From NCBI GenBank assembly GCA_026419785.1, contig JAODTK010005565.1:1-64000 (forward strand): a stretch of 64,000 nt of DNA, read 5' to 3'. The notes beneath the pieces were generated by a model. That model had not been told where the DNA came from. It ran no database searches and was given only the letters and a program-made list of their open reading frames with translations. The translations under genes and the position numbers were made by a program. This DNA is from Sclerodactyla briareus. Taxonomy: Eukaryota > Echinodermata > Holothuroidea > Dendrochirotida > Sclerodactylidae. Numbering within the stretch: position 1 is the stretch's first letter; every line of letters starts with the position of its first letter. Below, piece by piece: positions 50,751 through 61,379 of this stretch.

Positions 50751-53700
50751 AGTCCGCATCTCCATGAAACCCTCCTTTACAGTAACATTGCGTCCCCCTC
50801 ATTACATCACAATGAGCGTTTAGAGAGTCCAGGCGGTATGGGCCCTCCGGAATAACTGTTCGTTAGTACAGGACCGCGTTCCGTGCAGTTATCGTTAACC
50901 GTATGTGAGGCATCTATGGATCAAAAAAATAACACGAACAACGGCACTAATTCTTGTAATTCATAATAACCGGTTGACTGGCGCCCTGTGGTATCTGGAT
51001 TGCACATCACAATGTATTGGTCTAGTCCGTTCGCCTGGGGAGGGTTATCGGCTACATGCTAATATAGCCTGGGACACCAGCCGAGGGGGGAGGGGAGGGG
51101 GGGGGAAGAAAATGTTTTGCCTCGTCTATGAAAATAAATGAATAAATAAATACCTCTTTACACTTTTGGGGGCATCACTTCAGAAATCGGGTGAAATTTG
51201 CACTTTATTCATGCCCGCATTCCCATAGTAGGCTACCGTACTTACCGTGTTTGTTTCAGTTAATCAATGCCCTAACTACAAGCCCAATTGTGTTCAGGGG
51301 CCCGTGTTTCATAGAAACCCCCAGTCATGTCCATATCTTATTCCCGTACGTAGTATATACGAGAGAACGCAACTATGCGTAGTGATTCCTTGCCATCTCG
51401 TTTGAGAGAATACCCAACCCAACTTGTAACGAAAGGAGACCTAGAATCTGAATATTCATTCAAAAGCAGGCAAGTAGCAAGAATAATTTACCTACCACAC
51501 ATCAACATGTCCAGATTGCGCTGTCCAAGTGAGTTTGTCAAGTAACACATCCCCTCCTTCGGTCATTATATGCAATTCATAAATACCATGTAACCTTTGT
51601 ATGTAAGATTAGTGTGTGAAAGTGAATTGAAACCCGCGTTATAATTCCAGTAGCCTACTAAACACCGACTAGAGGCGCCAAAAGTATTAGTCTGGGAGAA
51701 GTTCAAGTGGCGATCAACAAAACTTGTGGAAAGTGTTCAATTGTGCAAGTTGTACACGATACAAAATTGTAGGGCCTATATCGCGTATGTACGCATCCTC
51801 GATCGTGCCCGAATCGTTACTGATCTAACACATATAGTACTGGACCATATTTCACGAAACTTCTCCAGGGTTTTATCCCCTTTCAGTTGAGCAGAGATTA
51901 GTAGAACTTAATAACTCTGAAATTCTCTCGTCGTCCGTTTCACGACACTCGATATGATTATGGTACATGCCCGTGTGAATGCCAAATGCCAGAGTCGTAG
52001 TATGTATGTTTTAGGCTTAGATAGTCTTCACCTGTTGATGGGCCCCCCAAAAAAATTTTGCACGGAACCCTGGTCTGTATTGAATACACCGACTTCGCTC
52101 GATCGACTCAATCAAGACTAGCATACTAGTAGTATTGGACTATTGGCTGTGTTCGCGAAGAGCTACTGTAAATATACTGCGAGTGCTAAAATTAGAACTG
52201 TCGCTCGGCCTGGCCATTCGTACATGTAACGGTAGCATGCAACGACGTTTTCTATAGCAGTTTTGTTTTGTGCGCAATGTGGGCAACACGCCATGCAGAT
52301 GTGTTTATATTCTGTGTTTTGACATCGTTGTCGATGAGCCCAGCTTTTTTTGGGAGAATTAAATATGGCCATATAAAGGAGGTCTTTTCCTTGTTATTTT
52401 TCGCGTTTTTCGCGAGAAATAATCGAATATCCATGAAATGGAATAATAAACAGATACTCGGGCCTTTGTTTTCGAATTAAAACTGGTTTGACGTCCATCA
52501 TGTAGGCAAAATCCGTCGGCTACGCCTCGGTCATTCTAACCCCTATTGTGACCGCATCCCGGTTTAATTCTGCAACAAAGGCCCTCGTATTGTTCATTAT
52601 TCCCTAATAATAACCTGTGCCTATATACTCTCCGAAATGGTAAGGGTTTCTGTCTTCATATGCTGTAATGGACAATAATCACAAAACAATGTTGGTTATA
52701 TATGTATTATTCGAAATGTTTGATTTAACTTCCAAGGTTCATAACAGTATTGACAGAGTTTTGGCTGTTAGTGTCCGGAAAAGCGTGCCTTATATTCAAT
52801 GGGCGCCAAACGATTTTACTTTTTTCCCACTTCTGTACGTCTTACGCTCGCTGAAAATCAATTGATGAGACTTTCTAAGAATTTACCATACGAAAGTAAA
52901 ACGTACGAAACATGGAAACAGGAGTTATATATATTGAATTCATCCCTAATGCCATTCATTCGAAATTGATATATTTCCTATCCACATTAGCTAGAGGACC
53001 ACACACCTAACAGGAGGAAAAACAATTTGCCTGAGGTGGGAGTGAGTGGGCAATGTGCCCGACACGCAGATCTCCTCTCCTTCTCATTTTTCCCATTCCA
53101 AACTTTTATTTGATAGATTCCTTGAATATTTACAAATGTAAGCTACCCGATTGGGCTCTTCAACAACTTGATGGAGGATGGGATAGACTACTGACGCTTC
53201 CCCCCCCCCCCCCCCCACCCCCCGTCCAAGCTCGTGTCCCCCTCCCTTTGATTAATTAGCTAGTAATCGCTCGCGGTCCGTCTACTTACTGTAAAAAAAC
53301 AGTCACAGTAATACGGGACGGCATTGCGTAATGTGGTGTAGAAGCCAGTAACAAAATGTAGCCTACGTACTTTAGGCGGTATATAAGGAACGAGAATCAC
53401 TTGCCATCTTGCATGACACATTGGATCTCCTCTCAGCGTGACTGCAAATGGGGCATACTCGGTGGTTTTCGAGAACAAGACTCAACAACAATAGGCATGC
53501 AGAAATTAGTGCTGGATGTGCGCGGATTGAGGACATTTACGTATATATGGGATAGATATTTTCGACAGTTTTAATTCTCAATATACGCATACCCCCATAT
53601 AACAGTTTATATCCCAAAGGCGAAGAAGCCCCTCTTCAATAAAACCGCGCCTACACCTAAATGCATATTTTTCAAATCTCGCCTCTTTTTTTGGTCATCA

Positions 53701-54404
53701 ATTTTTTCGTCCTAATTTAATTTTGTTTGTATGTTGTCACGTAATTATGTTTCACTGTCGGCGGAACTAGTTTTCGGTTTGTCCTTCTGGAATATTTGTT
53801 CTTCTTTAAACGGACGATGGTCTTCCTTCTTATTTTTCGTTCATTCCGATCTTTTCGTCTCCTGGGATGCGCTGGTGCCTGCTCCCTGTTCGTTTAAGGA
53901 AGACCGTTGTACACAAGCTCTCCTCTACCCTTTTCTAATCTTCCGCCCATACCTGGGCCTCCGTAAAGGACTGTCCTCAGTTTTGCCGCATTTCTACCAT
54001 AAAACATATAATAGTATCAAAGTGCGTGGCACGTTTTTACTGGTAATAGTTATACTCTGTGTCTACTCACCGGACTACCTGATTGGTTCGGACCAGACAC
54101 TGACATCCGCTGGCTAGGGACGCAAACATCTCCGTCCATCAAAACCCCAGCTGGACAGAAACCCCTTCGGTTCCAAAGCGACAGTCTTCCAGAAATGGGT
54201 GGATTGGCCTGGCTCCTGACACGACTCCCCCACTGCAATCACCGGCATCATATTGGTTGACAGGTCCGTTCCACCGGTCCACTGCTGCAAATAAAATTTC
54301 TGTTTTCCCTCTCCATGAGCCAGATATATCTTTTGCAGTTCAGTAAGTGCCATGCAGCGTTTACACTGGTATTCTGTTCGAAGGGCAGCCGACTAATTAA
54401 CGAG
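50751..54404. other. Gene-free stretch upstream of the FReD gene
   Basis: An N-terminal exon and promoter of the FReD gene would be expected somewhere here on the minus strand, but I could not identify them. A poly(C) run lies near 53202-53219. A minus-strand stretch at about 54065-54200 has a Cys-containing open frame (FCPAGVLMDGDVCVPS) of unknown family ending near a possible donor. I do not call it a gene. Confidence 0.35.
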
Positions 54405-54720
54405 AAGCCGAAAGAGCATGTACTGCAACACGCCAACCATGGATTGGGTCGGGAAACCAATAACGGTAAAACAACGAGTAAAACTAATTGTAATCTGAAT
54501 ATCGTATCGTGGCGGTGAACAAGTTAAACTACAGTCGACGGTAATCATACATACCAATGGCCAGTGACGAGGGCCGCGTCCCAACGAGGACAGACGTGTG
54601 TCCGACGTATCACCGAATGGTGGCATATATTGACATCTGTCAACGTTCTCAGATATCACTCAGGACTGAAGAGGTCAAGTGATTCTGGATGGAAACTTCA
54701 AGTACTAGTCACTGGAAACC
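54405..54720 (+). repeat. Dispersed repeat R2, copy 1
   Basis: Shared ordered words with 57665-57960 are ACACGCCAACCATGGATT, AATAACG/ACTAACG, AGTAAAACTA, AATATxGTAT, GCCAGTGACGAGGGC-like, AGGACxGAAGAGGTCAA and ACTxxTCACTGGAA. Same orientation. Confidence 0.7.
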
Positions 54721-56189
54721 AGAAAGGTAAGAGAATACGACACTGCATACCACCCTCACTGCATCCCTCTCCATAGCAGTTACATTTGTAACAGAATTCG
54801 AACTTTGGGTCGACCTGACGTGATGTCAGTCTTCCTGACCGTGCATTGGTTTTGCTCAAAAGATTCACTGGGGATACTTTTACCGTTAACGCTTTCACAC
54901 CTATTTATCAGATGATCTATAACTGCCAACATGGCATGTACCAAATAACTTACCACTATAGTTTGATGTATGGGCGTGGTCGTCAAGATTGGGAGGCGAC
55001 AATCTCTCTCCTCTCCTTCCCCTGGGTCGTGTGGACTTGTTTCGCAGATCGGTATGAGATGCCCATGAATGGAAGAAAGTATATATGCACATATGAAGAC
55101 ATTTTGATGATTGAATCTTGTTTGCGAGATTTGTTATGGCGATCTCGTGTTGAGATATATTAAATTGCGTAGGCAGGTATTTTGTGGGTGTTGGGAATGA
55201 ACAGAACAGGCGAGCGGTATAGAGAACCCTGCACTCAGCTATCGTGGGGCTGATGAAGCAATTTGAAGCAAAACTAGCACACCTGAACCCCCCCCCCCCC
55301 TACTGCGGTTTGCAGATGAATTTGTATTTCTACCTGGTCTTAGCACACAGGGCCTAGGGGGAGGAGCATCCCCTTCCTCGCCTTAGATGTAATTTGGTGC
55401 AATATAGCACAAATAAGCACTCGGAAATAATAATTGCATTATACTTGCTCCCTACAGTTTTCTAAAACCGCCACTCTATCCGTAAGGCAATCGAAATAAG
55501 AAGTGCTTTAATTGGGCAATGTTTTGGCGCCTTTTGCATCTGAAACAGGTCCTTTTTGTCTCTAGAACTGCGCCTGAATTTGGCGTCTCCATGTGCAGCC
55601 TTCGGTGCATTATAGTGCAATAGCACACTTGAACATCAACTCTCTTCGTCAGAGTACTAGATTGGAATTTCCCATCCACTAAGACCAGATCACTTAGTAG
55701 ATGGGGTGTAGGTGTTTCGGTCCTCTTTGATTTCTTTATTTTCAAGTGCCATGCATTAAATGTAATTTAGTGCATTATAGAACACCTGAATGCATCAATG
55801 AAATAAACATTGCCATTGTAGAGTACTCAAACTAACGTTCCAGACTAAACACAAATTAAAGAAGACAACTTAACAGCATGGTGGTCTGTGGAACACTGCC
55901 TGTATTCTCTCACTTACAGCACATGCATGATAGAGTCCAACACCACCTGCATAACTTAATTAGAATAGAATGCATAAATAATAGTAATTACTCATTGGCA
56001 TGCATAGTAAATGAGTATTATGCAATCCCCAAATGTGAACAAACCGAAATGACTATAACCCTACTATCTAATATGCTAGACCCAAATAGGCTAACAACAT
56101 CACTGTCCAGATGTAAACAAAACTAATCTGCTATGCACTAAGAGTATAATAGGCTAGATTAACAATGAGAATATGACAGGATATATACC
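54721..56189. other. Gene-free stretch
   Basis: It contains diverged repeats with a CCATTATAGTGCA/GCATTATAGxAC word (about 55609 and 55770) and a poly(C) run near 55288-55300. A 106-residue frame at 54846-55163 has no recognised family. Confidence 0.4.
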
Positions 56190-56269
56190 TAACCATACAT
56201 CTCCCCCCACTGCCAAGACGCAATGCTCAAGGCTAAGGACAAGCTTCAGCTGATCTGCATGTGCTACTC

Positions 56270-57260
56270 TACGTTCACCTGTGACCTTTTCTTCAATTTA
56301 AATTGTCACGGGTGACAACTTTCTCGACAGTAAAGGGACCCCTCACTTGGTGAAGTTTTGCTGACAACTTTTGTCTCAAGGACGAAACGTGTGAACGGTA
56401 GCAACACCTCCTTGCCCACTTCTACTTTGACCTTGTCCTCTTCATATAATGCAGTTACCTTATGTGCCTTTGATCGAACACACATTTTTCTCCCTTGCTG
56501 TTGCAAAACATTCTCATTGATCACCCTACAACACATCGGCTCAACTGTCCACTATCCATTCTCAGGGTCCTGTTACTTACGTCCCAGAAATAGTTCTGCG
56601 GAGAGAAACATGTGGAGTGTGACATATGAATTAAGGCAAACATAAACTCTGGCACATGCTCATCCCATTCAGTGTGATCCTCATTGAATGAAACAACACA
56701 ACATAGATACTAACTTCTATTGACCGTTCCACCCATTTGCTTGCGGGCGGTAGGGGACAGGAATGTATCTAACTCCCCACATCACACATAGCTCTGCTAC
56801 ATGTTGGAGTCATGTGTGTCCATTGTCAGAAAGGAGAATATTACAAGCTCACCATGTACAGGACTAGCGCCTGTCACTGCTGCCAAAACACTTTCCAGTA
56901 GATCGTTTCAGATTAAATAAAAATGAAAACTTTGCAAAGTGATCAGTCACCACCAGGATTAGAGCATTTCCGTCTCTCTCTCGGAAAGGACCCCGTAATA
57001 GGTCCATGCCAAAAAACAATCCCAGGGGTAACGGCTAGCGTCGTTATCAATATCTGAGGCTTCTAATAAATCGGTTTTGTCACTTGACATATTCGGCACC
57101 TTTTAACATAGTCTCGACAGAGGTTATCATGTTTTTCCACCGAAACTTACACTATTTGCGACAACGTTTTCCTGTCCAAGTGAGGAGAAGTTGGCAAACC
57201 GTGGTAGTGCCTAATGACTGCATTCACAAGACTGGACGGCACTACATGTTAGTACCCCCC
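56270..57260 (-). mobile_element. Decayed Ty3/Gypsy-type retrotransposon, integrase region
   Basis: Minus-strand fragments follow integrase order. First is an HHCC zinc-finger remnant with a HYH pair (plus about 57199-57209) and CRICQ (57083-57100). The catalytic core follows: first aspartate in VVTDHFAKF (56928-56951), second in LSDNGHT (56816-56829), and the glutamate in WVERSI (about 56725-56741). Then comes a WDEHVPEFMFA stretch and finally RGPFTVEKVV (about 56315-56346), a GPY/F-like module typical of Ty3/Gypsy integrases. Distances between catalytic residues are shorter than usual and many stops and shifts occur, so the copy is inactive. Reverse transcriptase and terminal repeats were not found nearby. 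It is flanked by R2 repeat copies on both sides. Confidence 0.8.
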
Positions 57261-57340
57261 AAACTGTTCCTAAACTTCAGCAACTCTCCTCAGGAAGAAA
57301 CCTCACCTTTGTGTGCCTCAAGCATTTGACAAGATTAAAT

Positions 57341-57664
57341 GGGTATAATGAAATGTGTTTAGGTTGGGGCAGAATTTTCAATTGGTTACTAAGCCGATGC
57401 ATAAAGTTAGCCCTCACAAGAAACTATTAGTGGGTATTGTTTGTCGACAATCCCAACGGTATGTTTAACTAGTGACAAACAATTAGAGGTGTGAAGTTGA
57501 TCTCTGAGCGCTAGATACACTGCAACCATGACAACAACGAAAAACACTTTTTCTGTTCGCATAAGAGGCAAATGTTTCTGCAGTCGGGAAGGGAGGGCAA
57601 CGTTATTACTAAACTAAAAATATATAGTATTTATGAAGAGAAGGCAGCCAGAAATACTGAAAAG
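57341..57664. other. Gene-free stretch upstream of the integrase relic
   Basis: On the minus strand this should hold RT/RNase H if the element were intact, but I find no such motifs. The element is therefore truncated here. Confidence 0.4.
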
Positions 57665-57960
57665 AGCAAACCGGAAAGGGTGTACACAACACGCCAACCA
57701 TGGATTTCGGTGAACACTAACGTAAACCAGTAAAAACTACTTGTTAACCGAATATTGTATTGTACAAAAGTGAAGGACAAGTTCACTAAATGCGAATGCC
57801 ATTAGAATGCCATGAGAGTGACGAGGGCCCGCGGTACGGAGAAGACTATGTGAAACGTAAGGTGGTCATTGTGATTGACACTGTGGCCCCTTTGGGAATC
57901 ATCAGGACAGAAGAGGTCAAACTCTTGGAGAGTAACTCCGTACTACTCACTGGAAGAACT
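57665..57960 (+). repeat. Dispersed repeat R2, copy 2
   Basis: It aligns in order with 54405-54720. The two copies lie in direct orientation about 3.25 kb apart and bracket the integrase relic, so they could be remains of long terminal repeats. The integrase copy is inward of both. Without seeing TG...CA ends and primer-binding sites this remains a suggestion. Confidence 0.65.
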
Positions 57961-58849
57961 TAACATGTGTGTATTGAAATAGGAAAATATCCAGTAGCAG
58001 TTTGCTATGAGGTGTAAACGAGCCACGTAGCATTGGGGGTTCCCACCATCCCCCAGGAAAGAGCGAGAGAAAAAGAGCGGAAGACAAACAGGCATACGAA
58101 GGCTTAAACAAACGGGAAGGGAAAGAGGAGGGAAGGGGGAAAACGAGAAAACCGAAAAAATCCTTTAAAGTTAGGAATTAATTGAGAACGCGAAAAAATA
58201 CATGGGCACAAAAACGGCATTGAGGGTAGTAGGGGTATGGTGAGGTACGAGGGAACTGCTTTCATGACACCTCCGTAAAGTTAGAGATACCCCCCGATAC
58301 CCCCCCCCCCCCCAGAAAAAAGCGCTCATCATTTTCGTGAACAAAGGGAAAACCGGAAGGGATGCCCAAATGGGGAAAATCGTCCCGGCCCTCGACTGTT
58401 CTGATCGCGCTAAGACGGATATACACGGTGCTCACAAGTAGTCATATATGGCGTCAAAAACAGTAAGTTTCTCACCGGTGCACAATCAAACAATTGTTGC
58501 TTGTAGTTCGCCGAGGCCGCAACGAACAAATCATGCTGGCTGCCTCACTTGGCGTTTGGGCACCGGGGATGTAGCCAACCTCGCACACGAACAGGCATGT
58601 GTGGCGGGTAAACCGCCAACGTGTATATCGCCGCTTTTGAGCCATCATTGGGAAGAAGTATCTAACACCCCCATTGACGAGATAAACTTGACCAACCAAG
58701 TTTTGTTGCATCCATGAAAGTTAATGGGCACAGAATTATGCAAATTTGACCCACAAGGCTTTGAAATGACTTCTAACTTAGGGAGGAACAAATGTAGCCC
58801 CCATCACAAGTTGAAAAAAAACACATCGCATATGTTCAGTCAATCGGAA
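57961..58849. other. Gene-free stretch with polypurine and poly(C) tracts
   Basis: A purine-rich block lies at about 58056-58160 and a poly(C) run near 58302-58315. Overlapping opposite-strand frames at 58448-58717 carry no motif. Confidence 0.45.
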
Positions 58850-59221
58850 AAGTGCTGTTTTGCGAAAAAAAAATGACCGCCGTGTGTGGTTCAATGAGGC
58901 GAAAACTGACGTGGGTCACAAAAAAACGCCATGTTTCGAAACGCGCAAATCCGCGAAAAAGTCAGTTCGTCAAAAAATGCAAGATGGCCGCAGTTTTGAA
59001 GGGGTGGTGGTCACGCCCACTTCGAAATCGTCTAATATTTTTTCATGACGGACCTGTCCCAAGTTTCATGTCAATCGGATAAAGCGTTATTTTTGCGAAA
59101 AATTCAAAATGGTTGCCACGTGGAGTCCAATGGGGCGAAAATTAAGGTTGGTCCCAAAACGATCGCCATGTTCCGAAACGCGCATTACAGAACTCGCCCC
59201 TTGAACCCAGTGACATAGCTA

Positions 59222-59530
59222 ATGACCCTCGTTTATGACCAGTGCCACAATCTTGTGGTTTCTACTGCGTACTGGGAGGAAGTTTTTTTATCAAATGAAA
59301 TGATTGAATTATTCGCATTCCTCATTGCATTGTCGAATTCGGATCGCTGGAAAATAGTAGATGAAATATATAAACGTTCAATGATCCAAAATTGTTCATT
59401 TCGACTGGAAAACGACAGACTCAAAGTTTATATGAAATCCGTTCAAAGTTTGAAAAGTGGATCGTTTAATATTTTCGTTGTCTGGGCCGATACTCGCGTA
59501 TATTTAACGTTTCCTGTGGAATATTTCTGA
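59222..59530 (+). CDS. Candidate 102-residue ORF inside the repeat element
   Basis: An ATG-initiated frame ends at TGA and lies between repeat units of the element at 58850-60212. It reads smoothly with mixed composition (for example DRWKIVDEIYKR and VYLTFPVEYF) and has no low-complexity bias. I recognise no family. It could be a short element-encoded or captured coding segment, or chance. Low confidence. Confidence 0.2.
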   Translation: MTLVYDQCHNLVVSTAYWEEVFLSNEMIELFAFLIALSNSDRWKIVDEIYKRSMIQNCSFRLENDRLKVYMKSVQSLKSGSFNIFVVWADTRVYLTFPVEYF

Positions 59531-59857
59531 GAGAAATATATGTATCCCATACTATTTCCTCCAGACATTTCATTTTTGTCAAGTATTAGCCTCTCCACCG
59601 TCACTGTTTCGAGTTTTCACGTTCAAAAATCCGTTCCCAGTACAATTATTGAAACACTTCCAAGGTCAAATACCAAGTGGTCCAAGGAGATGCTGCCTTG
59701 GGGAGAAGCGGGCATGAGTTTATGTCCGTGAACCGGCCGATCGGCCAGTTCACTTGTCCACCGTTCAAGGGTCTGGAAATTCTAATGGCATATCTGCAAA
59801 AAAGTCAGTCGCCAAAAAAAATCCAAGATGGCCGCCGTTGGACGGGTTGTGTGCCCA

Positions 59858-60113
59858 CGCCCACTTTCGAACTTGTTCAAGATTTTTACAAGACGAACAT
59901 GGGTGCCAATTTCGAGTAATCGGACAATGCGTTGGAGAGCTAGAGCGTTAACGAGAAAAGAATGCGTTCAGTCACAAATACAAGATGGCCGCCGCCAGAG
60001 CGGTGTGGCGACGCCCACTTTCGAACTTGTTCAAGATTTTTACAAGACGAACATGGGTGCCAATTTCGAGTAATCGGACAATGCGTTGAAGAGCTAGAGC
60101 GCAAACGAGAAAC
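59858..60113 (+). repeat. 154-bp tandem pair with a 77-bp identical block
   Basis: The stretch from CGCCCACTTTCGAACTTG through GACAATGCGTTG is identical in both units, at 59858 and 60012, which suggests a recent duplication or gene-conversion event. Confidence 0.85.
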
Positions 60114-60212
60114 GCGGCGGCGGCGGAGACAGCGGAGACAGCGGAGACGGAGACGACGGTGCAGCCAAAACCATGATACCCCCTGGATACTACAGTGTCC
60201 CAGGGATATAAT

Positions 60213-60829
60213 TAAAGAAGGAGAGCTCACCAGTCTGGAACAGCCGAAGCTCGAAAAGCCCTTCGATGGCTCAACTGAATCTGTGGATAAAACAGCGTGA
60301 ACCTTAATTAAATGTTGACAGATGTATACAACATTATGGACACTGCGAGTTAGAGCGGTTCAAATACCGGAAGCAAACTGACAAAATAAACATAGGAGGC
60401 TAGCCGAACTGAAGCTGCAATGCAACTTTACTAACGCATGCGAGCATGCAAAAAAAAAAAATCCTCACGAAATAAACGATTGTGAAGGACAGAGAGGGCA
60501 ATTTTGAAACCGTCTGCTCTCATATCCGCTGAAAAAGGGGGGGGAGGCTGAAGCCAGGAAAGCCTCCCGTCCCTCGGATCTGCGCCTGCGTGACCGACTG
60601 ATTCTTCATGGGTGTTTTGTCGTCACTTGTTATGTCAGCCTCCCAGGATTGTGTGTATGAGATTTTACGGGAGTCGTTAGCTCATTACTTTGGCTGTCCC
60701 ATCATCTCGCTAGTCTTCTTCGCCTTGCCTACTCGGGGTTTTTGCTGTATACTTCCAATTGAGTATGTTCCTTCACTTTTTTCCGACTTTATGTGTACCT
60801 GTTTGAGCATAACTGTTCGTTTGGGTAAA
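60213..60829. other. Gene-free stretch
   Basis: No supportable gene is present. An 84-residue frame at 60608-60862 has no recognised motif. Confidence 0.4.
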
Positions 60830-61085
60830 ACGGCCGGGCCTCAGGCAATAACCCGTTATTGAAAATTTTCCACTCAACGGGGGTCCTCAGGGCATATTAC
60901 CCGTTCCAGCATCATCGGGGCCTCAAAGAGTAACCCATTGGTGTAAATTTTCTCACGGCCCTCGGTGCATATAACCCGTTTCAACTTCATTAGGCCTCAG
61001 GCAAGTAACCCTCGGTGTAACTTTTTTCACGGGGTCCTCAGGTAGACCCTCATCGGGTAAATTTTTTGACGGGCTCCCAGGGATC
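60830..61085 (+). repeat. Degenerate tandem repeat upstream of the DIRS-like element
   Basis: GGCCTCAGGCAA.TAACCC, then GTGTAAATTTTCTCACGG, then GGTCCTCAGGGCATATAACCCGTTTCA recur two to three times over about 250 bp. Its position just before the gag-like region would fit a terminal-repeat zone of the DIRS element. Confidence 0.6.
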
Positions 61086-61379
61086 TTCAACCCCTCTCCT
61101 GGTTAGCTAGCCGCTAAAACCTCGTATTACCAGGTTGATGTTGCCTACCTGTTAACCTATTGGCTGTGGAAAATAGCCTTCAGGTTTGGGTAGGGCTTAA
61201 ATATAATAGCCACCTTGTCGTGTTCACTTTCAGATCTCATTGGAAAGCTTTCTGTACAGGAGAGTGTTTCATAGGACTTAGGTCTTCCTGTCATTGTATC
61301 TGCGCATCGGATTAGTTCGCTAGATAGATGGCGCATTATTAAATGCTTGTATTTTTTTTAATTATATATTATTTATTAC

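Larger units (their letters stand above)
58850..60212 (+). mobile_element. Repeat element related to the 878-3373 element, hairpin-ended
   Basis: The right end has a GCGGCGGCGGAGAC-type block, CCAAAACCATGAT and a terminal hairpin CCCTGG...CCAGGG with TACAGTG in the loop, then GATATAATTA. This matches the layout of the right end at 3260-3373, including a TCGGA.AA.GxGTT stretch before the GC block. Inward lie units with AAGATGGCCGC and CACGCCCACTT. Two of these (59797-59960 and 59961-60113) are near-identical with a 154-bp offset; a more diverged one is at 58960-59100. The left end was not identified. Confidence 0.65.

Noticed and set aside
51850-52080. Second hAT-like MITE ending GCACGGAACCCTG
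   Set aside because: Only one end resembles the 30670-30874 element; no partner end or 8-bp duplication was found.
53731-54117. 128-residue plus-strand frame with hydrophobic stretches
   Set aside because: Hydrophobicity reflects T-rich DNA. No family motif and no splice context that I could support.
54050-54460. Cys-containing minus-strand fragments (FCPAGVLMDGDVCVPS) considered as an EGF-like exon
   Set aside because: Cysteine spacing does not complete an EGF or other fold that I can name, and part of the stretch lies next to the R2 repeat.
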